The notes: generated by a model not told the origin, from the letters alone. DNA of 58,000 bases from Cryptomeria japonica (GCF_030272615.1 NC_081413.1:723814649-723872648); one strand, 5' to 3'; positions 35,198 to 47,224 are shown, counted from the stretch's first letter. Translations and numbers: made by a program.

Positions 35198-35399
35198 GTA
35201 TGGTGAAATCACCTTGACACCATTGTTGAAGATTTGAATTTTGAACGTTTGTTTTCAAGATTTCACGTTTGGTGTAGTTAATTAGGAAATAATAACTCAA
35301 GACTTATCATGAAGTTTCCTAATTAATATCTTTTATCTTCCTTTTAAATCTTCCTTGCTACTCTTCAAGATATATTACTAATTGTGAAATGTTGTGTAG
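35198..35399 (+). other. Predicted 5'-UTR intron of the element B gene
   Basis: Donor GAGGAG|GTATGG and acceptor TGTGTAG|GTGTCAAG, eight bases before the ATG. Same boundaries as element A. Confidence 0.6.
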
Positions 35400-35407
35400 G
35401 TGTCAAG

Positions 35408-38400
35408 ATGGCGACTCCAAAGGCAGGAGCATCTACTAGTCGTCCAGCTCTCATGAAGGAAGATCAGAGGAATGAAGAATTGGAGACCAAGATCGTGTCC
35501 AAATGGAGCAATATCGGAGATACCAACTTGGGAAACTTCAGTGTGAAGAAGTTTTGAGAGGTCACCTACATTGGCAAGCCATCACCCGTCGCAAAGAAGA
35601 TAATTGAAAGTGGCATCATCAAGGCGGTCGGTTTCCTTCCAGCAGTCCAGTGTCATGAGCTGATGATCGAGTGTGCCCGCCATTATGACTCACAATCGAG
35701 ATCGATCGTATCCAAGGAAGGAAACACTTTGGCTTACCTGTCAGAGGAGGCTATAAGTGAGGCTCTCCATCTTCCAGAGCATAAAGATATGATTTACAAA
35801 AGCCTAGAAGGAGCCAGGACAATGTATGAGGATGATCCCGACACTTGCCTGAATCTCATCAATAAGAATTGGTTGCTCAAAAGTCGTCCCCGCCTGAGCA
35901 AGATTCCCAACACACCACATAGGATTGACTTCTAGGAGGAGTACAGGGATTTGATAACTTTGCTCAATCGAGTTACAGGGGCTCCACAAGCCTTCTACTT
36001 TGAAAAGTGGATGTTCTACTTCATCCAAGTGATAGTCCAAGGAAAAGGAATGTTTCATTGGGCTAGAATTATTAGCCATTGTCTGGATGTGCAGTTGAGA
36101 AGACTAAAGCCTACCAGATCATTCCACATGAGCTCATATGTCATATATGCCCTGATCAGGAGTTTCGAATATGCTGGGCTACCTCACAGAGGAGTGATCG
36201 GAAGAGGACCCAGAGAAGTGAGAGTTTGTGACTCTTATGTTCATTTGCATCATCCTACTTGAGGTGACTACAAGTTAGTCAACGACACCTTCACGATGAA
36301 CATCACTAGGATATTGCAAGGTGGGATTCATAATCGACTATCTCTGGATGCACAAGAACTTGTGAAGAAGTATGGTGCATGGTTCATCCAGTTTCAAAAG
36401 TTTACATATATCAGAATTCATGGGTGTCCTTTACCTCCTTACATGTTGCCGAGGTATCCGACAAACAGGGTAGTGCTACTTGAGGTGACTAGACAGTTGG
36501 CAGCTTATGCAAAGGCATTCAGACACAAGCATGGAAATGGAATTCCCGTGCCCATCATATTGGGGAATTCAATTGAGGTATGTCCTAATACTCAAGCCTT
36601 GGATGATGCAGAGAAGGAATTAGCTTTGTATTCATTCACATTCTTTGCCTCGAGGGAGAATTTTGATCCTCATGGTTATATAAAGGAGACAATTGGTAGA
36701 AAGTACAAACACGAATTTCAGGTAGAGGACTTTTGAATGAATCTCTCAAGTGATTTAGAGGTTAAAAGAAAGATGCATTCCAGGCTACCCTTAGATCTAA
36801 TCAGGAAATGCAAAGTTTATAGGGTAGCAGATCAAGCACAGGATAGTGGTAGACATCTCCAGTCATCTTATGACAGAGAGGACAAAGCAGTGAAGATAGA
36901 TTGGAATGAACCTGAAGCTTTAGACTTGAGAGCTTTGATTGCTCCAGTTTTGTCATGTACTCGCAGATGGGTGGATGTACAACATCAGAAGCTAAGAGAG
37001 CAGAACATACCAATGACTTTTACTTTGGAGGAAAGACCAGAAGGAGGAGGAGCGAGCATAAGTGAAGATAATTCTCATCCTAGAGGCGCAAAGAGGAAAG
37101 AAAGACCTGAGAAAAGAGAACCTTCCAAGAAGAAGCAAGAGGCCAATTGAGATCGCTCATCAGGCACATCTTCTCGACATGGAAAGAGGGCAAGTCAAGC
37201 TGAAGGACAAGAGAAGACGGTGCCTGAGGTTGATGAATCTATGGAATCCATGGTACAGAATGATAAACCTAAAAAGGGGCAGACACCCCAGCATTCATCA
37301 AGTCAATCTCCCCAAGTTGATGAGCTACATGAAGAGAAGAATGATGATGAAGCGACATCTCCTCTCCGAGAAGATGAACCATTGCCTAAAGAAATACAAG
37401 TTAGAGAGACGAGATCCGCCATTCCAGATTGGTTGAAGGAGAGATTGACGAGGGTGATTGTGATTGAAGATGAAGATGATGTAATTGACTTAGAGAGCCT
37501 TATAGGAAATCCTCAAGAAGTAGCGGGGAAGAAGAAGGCCACCAAGATGTACAAGGTGATCACAGATGAGATGGGATCGAGGAAATTGCAGATAGCTACA
37601 CCAGTAGTGGACAATTATGAAGGTGAAATCCTTGCAGATGAGTATGATGTAGAAACATTTGAGCTTGGTCCCCTTACTACTGAACAAGCACTGGATGAGG
37701 CAACCGATTCATTTGAAGCACTTAAAGACAAGCTTAAAGAAGAAATGGAAAAAAATAGAAAGCTTGAGAGAGAGGTCGGTGCTTGGAGAGGTTACTTTAG
37801 CCATCTCAGTCAGCCCTTGGGACGTCAGGATCCAACAGTGTCTCCTGTGCAGGCACTTCCCCTTGAATCAGTTGGTGAGGCAGAAAGAGTCAAGAGCTTG
37901 GTTTAGCTTATGAGCTCTTGGATTGACAAATCCCACACAGTAGCTGTTGAATTTACAACAAGAATGATGAAGACAATCCACCGAGCTATCCAGGTCCTTG
38001 AGATCGTCCACAACTTAATGATAACTGTAGCCGCTTTCGCTCACACTAGAGATGTTATCATTCCTGTTCTGCAAGTAATCAGGCAAACACCAAGGAAAAT
38101 CCTAGCACAAGAAAAGATAATGGATGGAGGAGCTCATAACCTACTTCAGTGATCAACTCTACTCCAGATGAAAGAGGTTCTTTTTGAGGACATCAGCACC
38201 AAATGCAATCAGGTTGAAGGTGTCATCCATCCAATTCAGGATAAGGTGTTTGAAGTGTTGTGTACCCTTCTTGGCAGGAGGATCGAAGTTGAGACGGATG
38301 TGGACCTCCAAGAGTTGGGAGAGAGAGTCAAGGTCATCTTTTGCAAAGATGAGAATGTCATCACAGATGAGCAACGGGATCTAATGTTCACTACTATGCT

Positions 38401-38608
38401 CCTAATTGAGAAGATCAAGGAACTCGAACCTGGATGGGAAGCTGCTCTTCTCACTGCCTTTGATCAGGTTATCCACTTGGAGGAACGCATGAGGAATCTT
38501 CCTGAGATTCCTATTGCTGAGATTGAAGGAATTGTGTCCAGATTCGTTGCGTATGCTAAGAAAGAGCATTGGAAAGGGAACAAGGTTCTAGAAGAAAGGT
38601 TGTTATAG
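35408..38608 (+). pseudogene. Long element-borne gene, element B copy with seven in-frame stops
   Basis: A single frame of 1067 codons from MATPKAGASTSRPALMKED to KVLEERLL, with no frameshift relative to A. It is broken by stops at 35555 (TGA), 35933 (TAG), 36260 (TGA), 36734 (TGA), 37148 (TGA), 37904 (TAG) and 38150 (TGA). Six of the seven differ from A by one C-to-T or G-to-A change (CGA, CAG or TGG in A). Same regions as A: conserved N-terminal two-thirds, basic-acidic linker, IPDWLKERL, coiled coil with LKEEMEKNRKLE, and a helical C-terminus. Conserved length in spite of stops suggests recent loss. Function not recognised. Confidence 0.87.
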
Positions 38609-38720
38609 AATAACGTGGCATCTTAATTATCATTGGTCTATGTTTCCTCGACTTTTGTGCCAATTAAATATTTGGCTATGCATTTAATGATGTTCATCTA
38701 AAAAGGGAACTTTTTGTAAC

Positions 38721-38810
38721 AAACCCTAATTAGGGTTTAGGTGTCAAAATCTCAGCCGTTGATCTTCTTTTGATTTGGGCTGTTCATTGTAATTGAGGAT
38801 GCTATATATA
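38721..38810 (+). promoter_or_regulatory. Distal promoter of element B: double telobox plus TATA box
   Basis: The perfect palindrome AAACCCTAATTAGGGTTT (38721-38738), then GCTATATATACCC (38801 on). Same spacing as A. Confidence 0.65.
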
Positions 38811-39710
38811 CCCTCACTCATTTTCATTTTGTCATTAGATGATTAGAGATTAGATATTAAGGAGATAGATAGTTAGAGCTTTGGAGAGAAGAAAGTTATT
38901 TTGTAACAAGATTGAGTAGTGAAGAAAGAATTTCAAACAATTGTTGTCTATTTTGGCTTTGAGATCAATAAAATATTGAAGTTATGGTGTTTTATTGCAA
39001 TTCTTGTGGCTATCTTCATGGTTGTTTACTTTCTTGAATCATTCTCGGTCGAAGTAGTATTTAAGTTTGAAGGACTAAGTGATGGGCTTGATCTTTGGTG
39101 AGATTCACGTTCCAAACCACTAGCTTCTTACTGATTGTAAGGACGCCTTGTGTGGTCAACTGGAGATATTTAGATTGCTTGAACCTTCAATCATTATTGA
39201 ACTATTGATATGTATCTTTATGGTAGTATCTATAATTCTTGATGATTTGAAAATCACTAATCACCTTAGAAGATCGCATCAATTCCAGTAGAGTTGTAAT
39301 TCCTTGGCAATACTGAAATTGGTAGAATCTTACCAAGTCTAGCCTACATTGAGTCATTCTTAGGATTAGACTAGAATTCATCTCTTGCAAACCCTATCTT
39401 TTGATCTTTTTTGAGAACCTGTTAGCTTTAGGAAAATCCTGTTCCTGCAGATTGAAAACGTAAGGCCCCTTGAAGAAACAACATTTACAACAACCACTAG
39501 TGCTTATCCACATGTAGAGATCCTACAACGAAGAACCTTGAAGTCACCCTGATTGATCCTTTTCCGTGATATCTTCAGCATTCAGAGGCTTTACTCAAGA
39601 GAGGATAAGGTACCCTTGGGTATTTTATTCTGTGTTTGATAGTGTACAAAATACACGTCAACAGGTCCCCATTTTGATGGGGTGATGTCTGATATGGTCA
39701 CAACACCTCT

Positions 39711-39756
39711 CTTTGGGAATATCTCTTGGTCATTAGTTTGGACTTGTACTATAACT
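39711..39756 (-). pseudogene. Upstream piece of the copia reverse transcriptase, severed by element C
   Basis: On the minus strand this reads YKSKLMTKRYSQRE, which joins in frame (through the CCTCT duplication) to GVDFDEIFS at 24680. In copia pol these are adjacent (YKARLVAKG.SQ.EG.D..EIF). Homology stops a few codons further upstream, so the copia copy is itself truncated here. Confidence 0.8.
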
Positions 39757-41021
39757 ATTTTCTTGAGAAAAGTGTTTTCATTGATGTCAATGGTGCAGTC
39801 AGTGTTGTCATTGATGTCAAGGGTTCCAGAAGTTTGCTAAAGCATTGGATTATTGTCGTGTCATATCATGTCAGAGCATTTGTGATCTGGAAGGTTACTA
39901 TCAAGTCATGCTGGATATCTCTCATGTAGAATTCCATTTGTATCATCAGGTAGTAGTTTTAGTTGATTGTGGGGGTCCAAAAGTGTCTACGACATGTAGA
40001 AATAGTATATGCACCTAGTTGCACATATCATGAGGTTTCGCTTTGCTTTTTGCCACATTAGGGAGTAATGGCTTGCATTTTGGAAGTAAAGTTAAAGTAC
40101 ATATGAAGTATCATATTCCAAAGTTTTAGAGACTGAGCTTCAGCAAATAGGAAGTTAGAAGTGATAGAGTGTTCATTGTACTAGTTGGTTGATTGTGCTA
40201 ATGTTTCAGTTTGATGTGCCAAGAAAGATAATGTGCATTAGTCGAAGGAAGTGTATGAAGGCTATTTGGCACTAGTTGAGTTTTTGTTGGGTAATGCATA
40301 ATGCGTCCCCACTACTAGTGTAATGTGTGGGCTTTAGGCCTAAGCCACTACATGTTTGTTTAAGGAATTTGTTTGTGGCTACTTGCGGATATTGTAATTA
40401 TGTTGTAGGCTGAAAGTAAATGTAATTATTATTGTAATGCAAATATTCTTGATCTAGGTTCATTCCAATTGTGTATTTTAAGGAAGTATGGCAAATGAGT
40501 TTTGCAGGCTGCTTATTCAATTAGTAGAGATGAATTAAGGTGTGCAAATCAAGTTTCAGATCCTATACACACTAAGAGAGTGTTTTGTAGTAGATTAGAT
40601 TTGGCTGATGGTGTAGTTTGAGTTTGAAGGTCCGCATAACTCATATATGTTGTATTTGAGGTTGGTGATTCATAGTATGAGTTGGTGCTCAATTCTTGTA
40701 TTAGGGGATTGGTGTCCCCCGTAGGTTGGTGCCTGCAAATTCATTGTAAGGGGATTGGTGTCTCAGGTGGGTTGGTGCCCATAAACATTTATGAGTTTTA
40801 TATTTCTTTGTGAGGCTAGATTTGAATACTAGATCCAACTAGCCATTCTCATTGTAGGTTTTCCCTTTTTGGTTTCCATGTATGTTTAGTGTTCTTTTAT
40901 CAAGACTGGTATTGGATTTAATGAAAAGAAAATTAGTAAGGCTATTTAGGTCTCCATGCAGAAAAATGCAGAAGATCTGGATGGGCATGGTTCCCAAAGT
41001 TTAGGATATAATTAGTTCAAG
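39757..41021 (+). mobile_element. LTR-like sequence of a decayed retroelement
   Basis: Contains short phased repeats, GGGGATTGGTGTCYC and GTTGGTGCCYRYAAA at about 40706-40795, and a tail GTAGGTTTTCCC of the kind found near the end of plant copia LTRs. A gag-like fragment follows at 41022. I could not fix TG/CA boundaries or a primer site. Confidence 0.35.
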
Positions 41022-41335
41022 GTGACTGAGGATGACAAGAAAGAGAATGAAGGAATCATCCATGTTAGGAGACAAAATAGAAGTTTCAAAAGACAAAATT
41101 CAAGAAGACAAGCATATAATACCAAGTTCAATCATTCTTTTTCTGATTATTGTTTTAATTGCAATCATTATGGACATAAGGCGGTGGATTGTAGAAGGTT
41201 TCCTACAATGAAAAGTAATTTTGTGAGCAGAAATGCATTTACTCCTTTGGTTGATTTCAATGTCATATGTTATGAGTGCCAATAATTTTGGACATGTTGG
41301 AAAACACCATAGAAGTAACTTTGTGAAAAATTCTA
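41022..41335 (+). pseudogene. Gag fragment with zinc knuckles
   Basis: A basic segment (RRQNRSFKRQNSRRQ) then CFNCNHYGHKAVDC, an intact CX2CX4HX4C nucleic-acid-binding knuckle. A second knuckle begins CYEC and continues after a one-base shift as NFGHVGKHH, with its last Cys lost. It resembles the gag of element J. No protease or integrase follows before element E. Confidence 0.7.
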
Positions 41336-41789
41336 TAAGCCAGATAGAAAGGAAAGTGTAATAGGTGAAAAATCAGGGTTTCCCCCAATGATGTAGTAAA
41401 ACTACTAATTTTTGCTTAATAACCTTTACATTAGGGAAAGATGAAATTTGATAGATCTAAGCCTAAAAGACCAAGATTCTGATAAGATTCTAGGGGTTTT
41501 AGATGTCCCTCTTCTTTCCCTTTAAAATGAATTGATTTGATTAATGATGTTGAAATTAGGGTAAAAGTGTGTAAATTGAAGTAATTATGCATAAACAGTG
41601 AACTATAGTCATCAAACAGAGTTACGAACTTGGATCAGAGCAATATGTGAATGTTTTGATCTATTCCCAAAAGGTCGATCTGAATTATTGGGACTAGAAT
41701 GCCCATTGCTTTGGTCATCCGAACTTTTTGCTGTCCAAAAGGGAATCTATTTGTCCCTACGAATAATGTCGATCCTGAAAACCACAACG
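41336..41789. other. Unassigned DNA left of element E
   Basis: Likely decayed retroelement internal sequence. No motif recognised. Confidence 0.3.
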
Positions 41790-42639
41790 TATTGATGTGT
41801 TTTTTATGCACTTCAAACACATAATAAAATACCAAGGTATCTTATTCTCTCTTGAAAAAAGTATCTCAAATGCTATGCTTCGCGATCAAATGAGACAACT
41901 TCAAGGTTTCAACTGTCAAGTCTTGACTCGTGGATCAGCTCAATGGTTGATGTGATTGCTAGTAATCCAAGGGGAATTACGTTGAATACTTGAATGCTTG
42001 AATGTTTGGATGTTGCTGGAACTTAGATTCTAAGTACTTGCTTGGAAAATAAAAAGGGCGAAAGACATAGGGAAGTCTACACTACTACTAAGAATGGAGG
42101 AACGATGGACAATCTTTGATGAAACTTGACTAAGCGTTTCTTTGACATGCAAAGCAACAACTCTGCAAAGTTTAATGCGATCTTCTAAGGAAAGCAGGTG
42201 ATGTTCAAATCACTATCAACAACAAGGATACCATCAAGATGATGTATATCAAGATATGAATAGCAATTGAAGTAAAGCTCATTTAAGCATTCCAATTGAC
42301 CACACAAGGCAAACTTACAATCAGCAAATTGCTAGTGGTACGGATAAATGAATTTCACCATTAATTATTCACAATTCCTATCATTCATCTGATCAACACG
42401 AAAGAAAATGAATTGAGAAGTAGAGACCATGCAACTTGTTGAAATAACACCTTAATTTACCATAGTTTCAATGAAATCATATGCTCTTACAACAAGATTT
42501 TGGCAACAATCTTTGCCTTCTCCTAATCTAACTTCTATTCTAATTTCTAACTATTGATTTCTATCTATGAACTATTATCTATTACTCTACTCTTCTTGTC
42601 TTGCTATTATTAACCCTTTACAAATGAGAGGTTTGAGCC

Positions 42640-42728
42640 TTTTATAGTGCTCTCGATACAATTGAATAGCTCAGATTGATTCACAATCAATGGCCAAGAT
42701 TACAAGATGGAAACCCTAATTAGGGTTT
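42640..42728 (-). promoter_or_regulatory. Distal promoter of element E: double telobox plus TATA-like box
   Basis: The palindrome AAACCCTAATTAGGGTTT (42711-42728) with CACTATAAAAGGC about 65 bp away on the minus strand. It is retained although the rest of E is strongly diverged. Confidence 0.55.
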
Positions 42729-43539
42729 TTTATAACTCCCTCTCATCAATGATAAAATTACACTTAGGTTCAATATTGAATGTAAACCAATGAAATATGA
42801 GGGTAGGTAGCTCGAAGTTTGTGCCTCTATAGAATGAGTTAGGTGCATTGCATCCAGACATGCTGATGTGGAACTCCTCTGATTGGTGGAATGGTGACTA
42901 GGATGTCACCTCAGTTTACACTTGTAGACTTGATAGATTATCATGAAGGATTGTTAAGCAATACCTCTTGATACTCAACATTATTTAGTTTGCTCAATAC
43001 AGTGATGATGGGAAGTATCGTTATGATCTAGCAAACTTTGATTAATTCTTCTAAAACTATTTGTTTCTTTGATCATGTTTGATGTAATTGTATGATGATC
43101 CTATTTTATCTTCCCTTATTCATGATCTTAATCTTGTCATTCCTTGGTGTCGTTCTTGACTTCATGTTGTGGAATCCTTGATTTCTTCCTTAGTCTTTCC
43201 TATGATCAGACTTGCCCCTTTGCTTTTACCTGCAAGACAAACAAGAAGATATCAAACATCATAAAGTACATATTATGTTTACCTGTCCTTCATCTCTTAT
43301 GTGCTTGGATTTTATCTGATCAAATGATGTTTTTAGTTTTGATAGATTACTCTCTAGGTATATTTCGCCGTGCCTTGATGCATTGATTAGAACTCTAATT
43401 GCTTGAATGATGTTCAAAATGTAATGAATTATCTCCTTTATATAGACGTTGGATGCTAAGGGTTGTACTTCTTCATATTATATGCCAACTTTTTTCTTGA
43501 ATAAATAAAATGTTTTATTTTTTTTTGCTGAGCGCTTTA

Positions 43540-45120
43540 CATTGCTAGCCGACTTGATATTAGGATGTGGGCATTTAGGCTTTCGCTTGTATAGCCTAGT
43601 CGACATTTTAGCTTTCATTTGTAGCAATTTCGGGACATTTGTAGTTTGGTATTTTGGCTCCCATTTGTAGCAATTTCATTTTGCTAAAGTCAGACTTGAT
43701 GTGGCGACTTTTTGACACTCTTTTGCATCAGCAAGTGTTTTTAATCATCTTATTTCACCAAGGCAAATCGGCTTTTAGGTCTCCATTCGTAGTAGCACAT
43801 TGATTTGATCAAATTTGAATTGTCTTATTGCTCCCGAGTAAATTGGTCTTCAAGGCTTCATTCGTACTTCGAGCTTTGCAATCTTAATTGCATCCTTTGT
43901 GAGATTCATTGAATTAATCGATTATCTCTCTTTCATTCACACCACAAGCCTTGATTGGTATTTTCTTGCTCATTTGTATTGTCATACTTGGGCGGCCTAA
44001 ATGGCTTCATTTGCACCTCTTGAATCGGTCTTATTTGAACCATTTGTATCTTGATTCAAGCAGGCTAAATGACTTCATTTTTATTTTGGGACTTTTCCAT
44101 TTCAATGGTATAATAATTTCATCAACATGAACCTTATTAGGACAATCGGTCTTAATGGCTTTTTTTGTAGTAATTGATCTAATTGATCAAACTTTGATCC
44201 CCTTTTTGTACTAAAGCACATCGGCATTTCAAGGTTCATTTTTACTACAAGATCTTGATCAGCATTTTACTCTTCGTTTGTAGTTGACACCCTTGATTGG
44301 CAATTTGGGGTTTGTTTGTAGTGTCTTGCCTTGGCGGAAATTTGGAGTTCATTTGCACTTGATAACTTTGGCGGAAATTTCATGCTCTTTTGTAGTAGAC
44401 TCGTCTTGGCGTATTTTAGAGGCTCATTTGTAGTTGACACCCTTGTCAAATTCAAATCAGATATTGGCAGCTTTTGGAAGATCATTTGCACTATATGCTG
44501 GCGGTATTTTATGTTTTGACTTTTGATTGTATCATGATTTGGGCGGTGTTTCATCCTTTATTGGCATTTCCGGATTTGCAACTTTGAATGCATCATAAGT
44601 TCATCATCATGAATTTGTTAAAGCAATCGGCCTTTTTCCCTCCATTTGCACCATCCAATCGGTGTTGGATCCTTGATTTGCATAATGATTTCGGTATCCT
44701 TTCTTTCATTCGTATGTAATGATTTGATTGATCATAATTTGATTGTCTCTCCTTATCAAGTCAAACCGGTCTTAATGATTTGATTCACATAAAGCGATTT
44801 GATTGATCAAACTTAAATAACTTCTTTTCTCCAAGACAAAGCGGCCATTTCTTGATCATTTGATTCATGTAAATCAGTCTTTAGTGGCCCATTTGTATGC
44901 AATCTTGATTGATCAACTTTAGTTTCCCCTTTGCAATTGATCAAATCGGCTTTCAAAGGTTCATCTGCACTAATATGGTTGAGTTGATCAACTATGATCA
45001 CTGAGTTTTCATTTAGGTGAATCAGCCCTAAAGACTTGATTCGCACTAATTGATATGCTTGATCAAGTTCGATCCTTTTGTTTCCCCTCATCAAATCGGT
45101 TCTTAAGGCTTGGTTTTGTT
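43540..45120. repeat. Spaced repeat of element E
   Basis: A loose motif of about 30 bp, AATCGGCTTTTAAGG then TTCATTTGTAGT, recurs some 20 times at irregular spacing (for example about 43768, 43845, 44137, 44218, 44334, 44410, 44625, 44945). It is often followed by a short palindrome such as TTTGATTGATCAAA. It sits where the stem-loop array lies in the other elements but is more worn. Confidence 0.55.
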
Positions 45121-45180
45121 GCCCTCATTTTTGTTTTAAAAAATGGACCATTACATAAATGTTTTGTAATAAAATGAAAA

Positions 45181-45413
45181 TTTTACTCTATGACACACTT
45201 CCCGAGGCAGAATTTCGCCTTATCCCTGGGCTGGACTAATCCTCAGTCCATCCTCAAACCACGTTTCGAATTTCATCGCATTCTGGGTTCGTTTGCTATG
45301 TCTTTCCTTCAATTTCAAGTTTTTTCTCCCTGACTATAGGGGGGAAATTTTCCTGAAGTTGCAAGTTTTATGTTTTCTTTTGTTTTAGTCTTTGTAGGGA
45401 AATTTTTAGTTAA
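45181..45413. other. Junction region between E and H
   Basis: Contains CCCTGGGCTGGAC and a C-rich stretch, then AT-rich DNA. The 5' end of H probably lies here, but I cannot place it. Confidence 0.3.
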
Positions 45414-45811
45414 TTACAAGTTCACTTTATGAAATTAGAACTTGTAACTTACTTTTTATTTCCCCCTTGTTGCTTTTTGTCTTTTAAGTCATTGTAGGAA
45501 CTCTTGAGACATATTACAAGTGAACTTTAAGTTATAAAGTTTAAATAAAACTTGTAATTCTTTTAAAAAGTTCCACTTAAGTGATTTTAAGTTACGGTAA
45601 GGGTTTTTTTCCTCCATTACAAGTTTTATAAAATCACTTTTACTTGTAATAGGGATTTTATTTCCCCACTACAAGTTTTATTTTTAAGTTGTTTTTCAAG
45701 TCACTTGTAAAGGGAATTTATTTTCCCCATTACAAGTTCTTTTTTAAGTTAAGTTATTAAAACTTGTTGAGGGGATTTTATTTTCCTCTTACAAGTTATT
45801 ATAACTTGTAT
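45414..45811 (+). repeat. Stem-loop array of H, a different stem sequence
   Basis: Six inverted repeats with arms TTACAAGTT and AACTTGTAA, at about 45414-45447, 45513-45558, 45616-45650, 45669-45710, 45729-45769 and 45789-45811. Three linkers themselves form GGGGATTTTATTT/TCCCC hairpins. It lies upstream of the H gene just as the TCGCTC-type arrays lie upstream of the A, B and C genes. Confidence 0.85.
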
Positions 45812-46308
45812 TCCTCTCTCAAAAACCTAATTTGCTCTAGAATGGAGATAAAGTCATTTTTTTAAACTTGTAAAATGAAGAAAGAAACTCGATTTTCACT
45901 ATTACATGCAAATTCGAACTTGTTGCATTTCTCCAAGAACCCAACCAGCCAAGGAAAGTGGAATTTGTTGAAAGTTTCAATCGTTTTTTGTGGAGATTTT
46001 CTAGGAAGAAGGCGGCGTTTTGAATTCTTAGCTATTTTCATGCATTATGAAACTCTTTCCATGCCATTTGGTGGATTTTTTTGCTGGTTTTAAGGCATTA
46101 TAACAGCAACACGTGTTCTTCAAATGCCATGATTTGCTCCTCCAAAATGCCACGAATCTTTCATCTCCTAAGTTGTTTTGCCCTCTCTTGCCTAAGCGTT
46201 GGGGTTTGATGATATTTGACCCATTCTACTTGCATTTTGTAATACATTTTGCTGTTTATTCTCCAAATCCGAGTTTGGAAAAACGTGGCTAGGGTTTTGA
46301 AAGTTTGT

Positions 46309-47224
46309 TTTGTTGCTTATTTAAAGGTTTTGCTTCTTCATCACAAGGATTGTTGCATTTCCTTGGAAGAGCATTTGGATTGAAGCAAGGTATGATTTCT
46401 TTTCTTTTCTTTTTGTTTTTATTTTCTTGTCTTGTTTTTATTTCCTTGCTTAATCATATTATTTATGATGGTTTTGCCCTAAAATCGGTTTTGTGAGAGA
46501 GATTTTCCCCTTTACAAAGCAATTTGTGAATTGCATTGATCTTCCCTATTTTACCTCTTTACTTGCATTTAGGATTTTAAATCCCGATTGCAAGTAGGAT
46601 GAAAATAATTGATCTTCCCTTATGGCTGGAATATTTTAACCATCTTTTGTTGAAATTCCAAGTTTCAAAGATGAAAAACACCCATTCTTTCAAAATCGGG
46701 CTTTTAGAACCGGATTCCATGTTGAGAGTTCTTCCCATTTTCTTGAAAATGATATTCCCAAAATCTTTCCATTTTCATCCATACTCTTTGCCTTTATCCG
46801 TACATATCATTCCCATCATTTCGCGCATGTCAAAATCTCATTTTTCACCCATTTCTCTATTTTCCGTTTTGCAAGTATACTTGCATTCGGGTTTCAAAAG
46901 CCCGATTGCACATTTGTCCTTCCTCACTTGTATACTTGTAAATTTTTTCCCAAGATCCGAAATTGGTCAAAGTCAAATTACAAGCTTCCCTTTTTATTTC
47001 CCATCTCCCTCTCACAAAATTGTGAAGTACAAAGGTTAGAGTTTTTCCCATTTGAAGAAGAGAAGATGTTAGTTGCAGCTGATCTTGATGTTGCTTTAAC
47101 ACTTTTAAGTCTTCATCGCAGCATACCAGATTGATCTTCAATGTTAGATTTGCCATCATCTTCCGTTCCCAAGAAGATGAAATACAAATATGACAAATAC
47201 TAGAATGAGATTTCTCCTACATAG
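46309..47224 (+). promoter_or_regulatory. Predicted promoter and 5'-UTR intron of the H gene
   Basis: The TATA-like CTTATTTAAAGG at about 46316 precedes a donor GAAGCAAG|GTATGA (46390). The acceptor CTACATAG|GTTTCC ends at 47224, twelve bases before the ATG. The intron would be 835 bp. The acceptor (TAG|GT just before the ATG) matches that in A, B and C. Confidence 0.5.

Larger units (their letters stand above)
32138..39663 (+). mobile_element. Element B: 7.5-kb gene-bearing TG...CA element inserted in element C
   Basis: Begins TGTTGTGACCATTTCACAAC and ends CACGTCAACA, with the 5-bp duplication GGTCC at 32133-32137 and 39664-39668. It landed 37-42 bp inside the 5' end of element C. Same layout as A: terminal hairpin CCCCATT/AATGGGG (about 32162-32177), 13-copy array, AT-rich leader, TATA box, intron, gene, telobox plus TATA, tail. 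It is the closest relative of A in this window. Confidence 0.87.
24681..39705 (-). mobile_element. Element C: 7.5-kb gene-bearing TG...CA element, interrupted by element B
   Basis: On the minus strand it begins TGTTGTGACCATATC at 39705, runs 37 bp, is broken by element B (32138-39663 plus its GGTCC duplication), resumes at 32137 and ends CACATCAACA at 24681. Its own 5-bp duplication is CCTCT (24676-24680 and 39706-39710). Net length is about 7.49 kb. Order: terminal hairpin, array (31620-29925), TATA box (29665), 5'-UTR intron, gene (28939-25732), telobox and TATA box (25622-25534), tail. It sits inside the copia pol gene, whose frame continues across it. Confidence 0.85.
41790..45180 (-). 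mobile_element. Element E: diverged member of the TG...CA stem-loop family, right end not found
   Basis: The left end (TATTGATGTG at 41790, first G mutated) and the next 1.1 kb align with D: ATAATAAAATACCAAGGTAT, the duplicated-telobox palindrome (42711-42728), the TATA-like ACTATAAAAGG on the minus strand (about 42648) and CTCGAAGTTTGTGCC (about 42811). From about 43540 to 45120 there is a different spaced repeat. No family 5' terminus (CACAACA) is found on the right, and no flanking duplication, so the right limit is approximate. No long gene is seen inside. Confidence 0.55.

Noticed and set aside
32138-39705. Apparent 42-bp terminal inverted repeats at both ends of B, suggesting a DNA transposon
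   Set aside because: The right-hand copy lies outside the GGTCC duplication of B. It is the severed 5' tip of the oppositely oriented element C.
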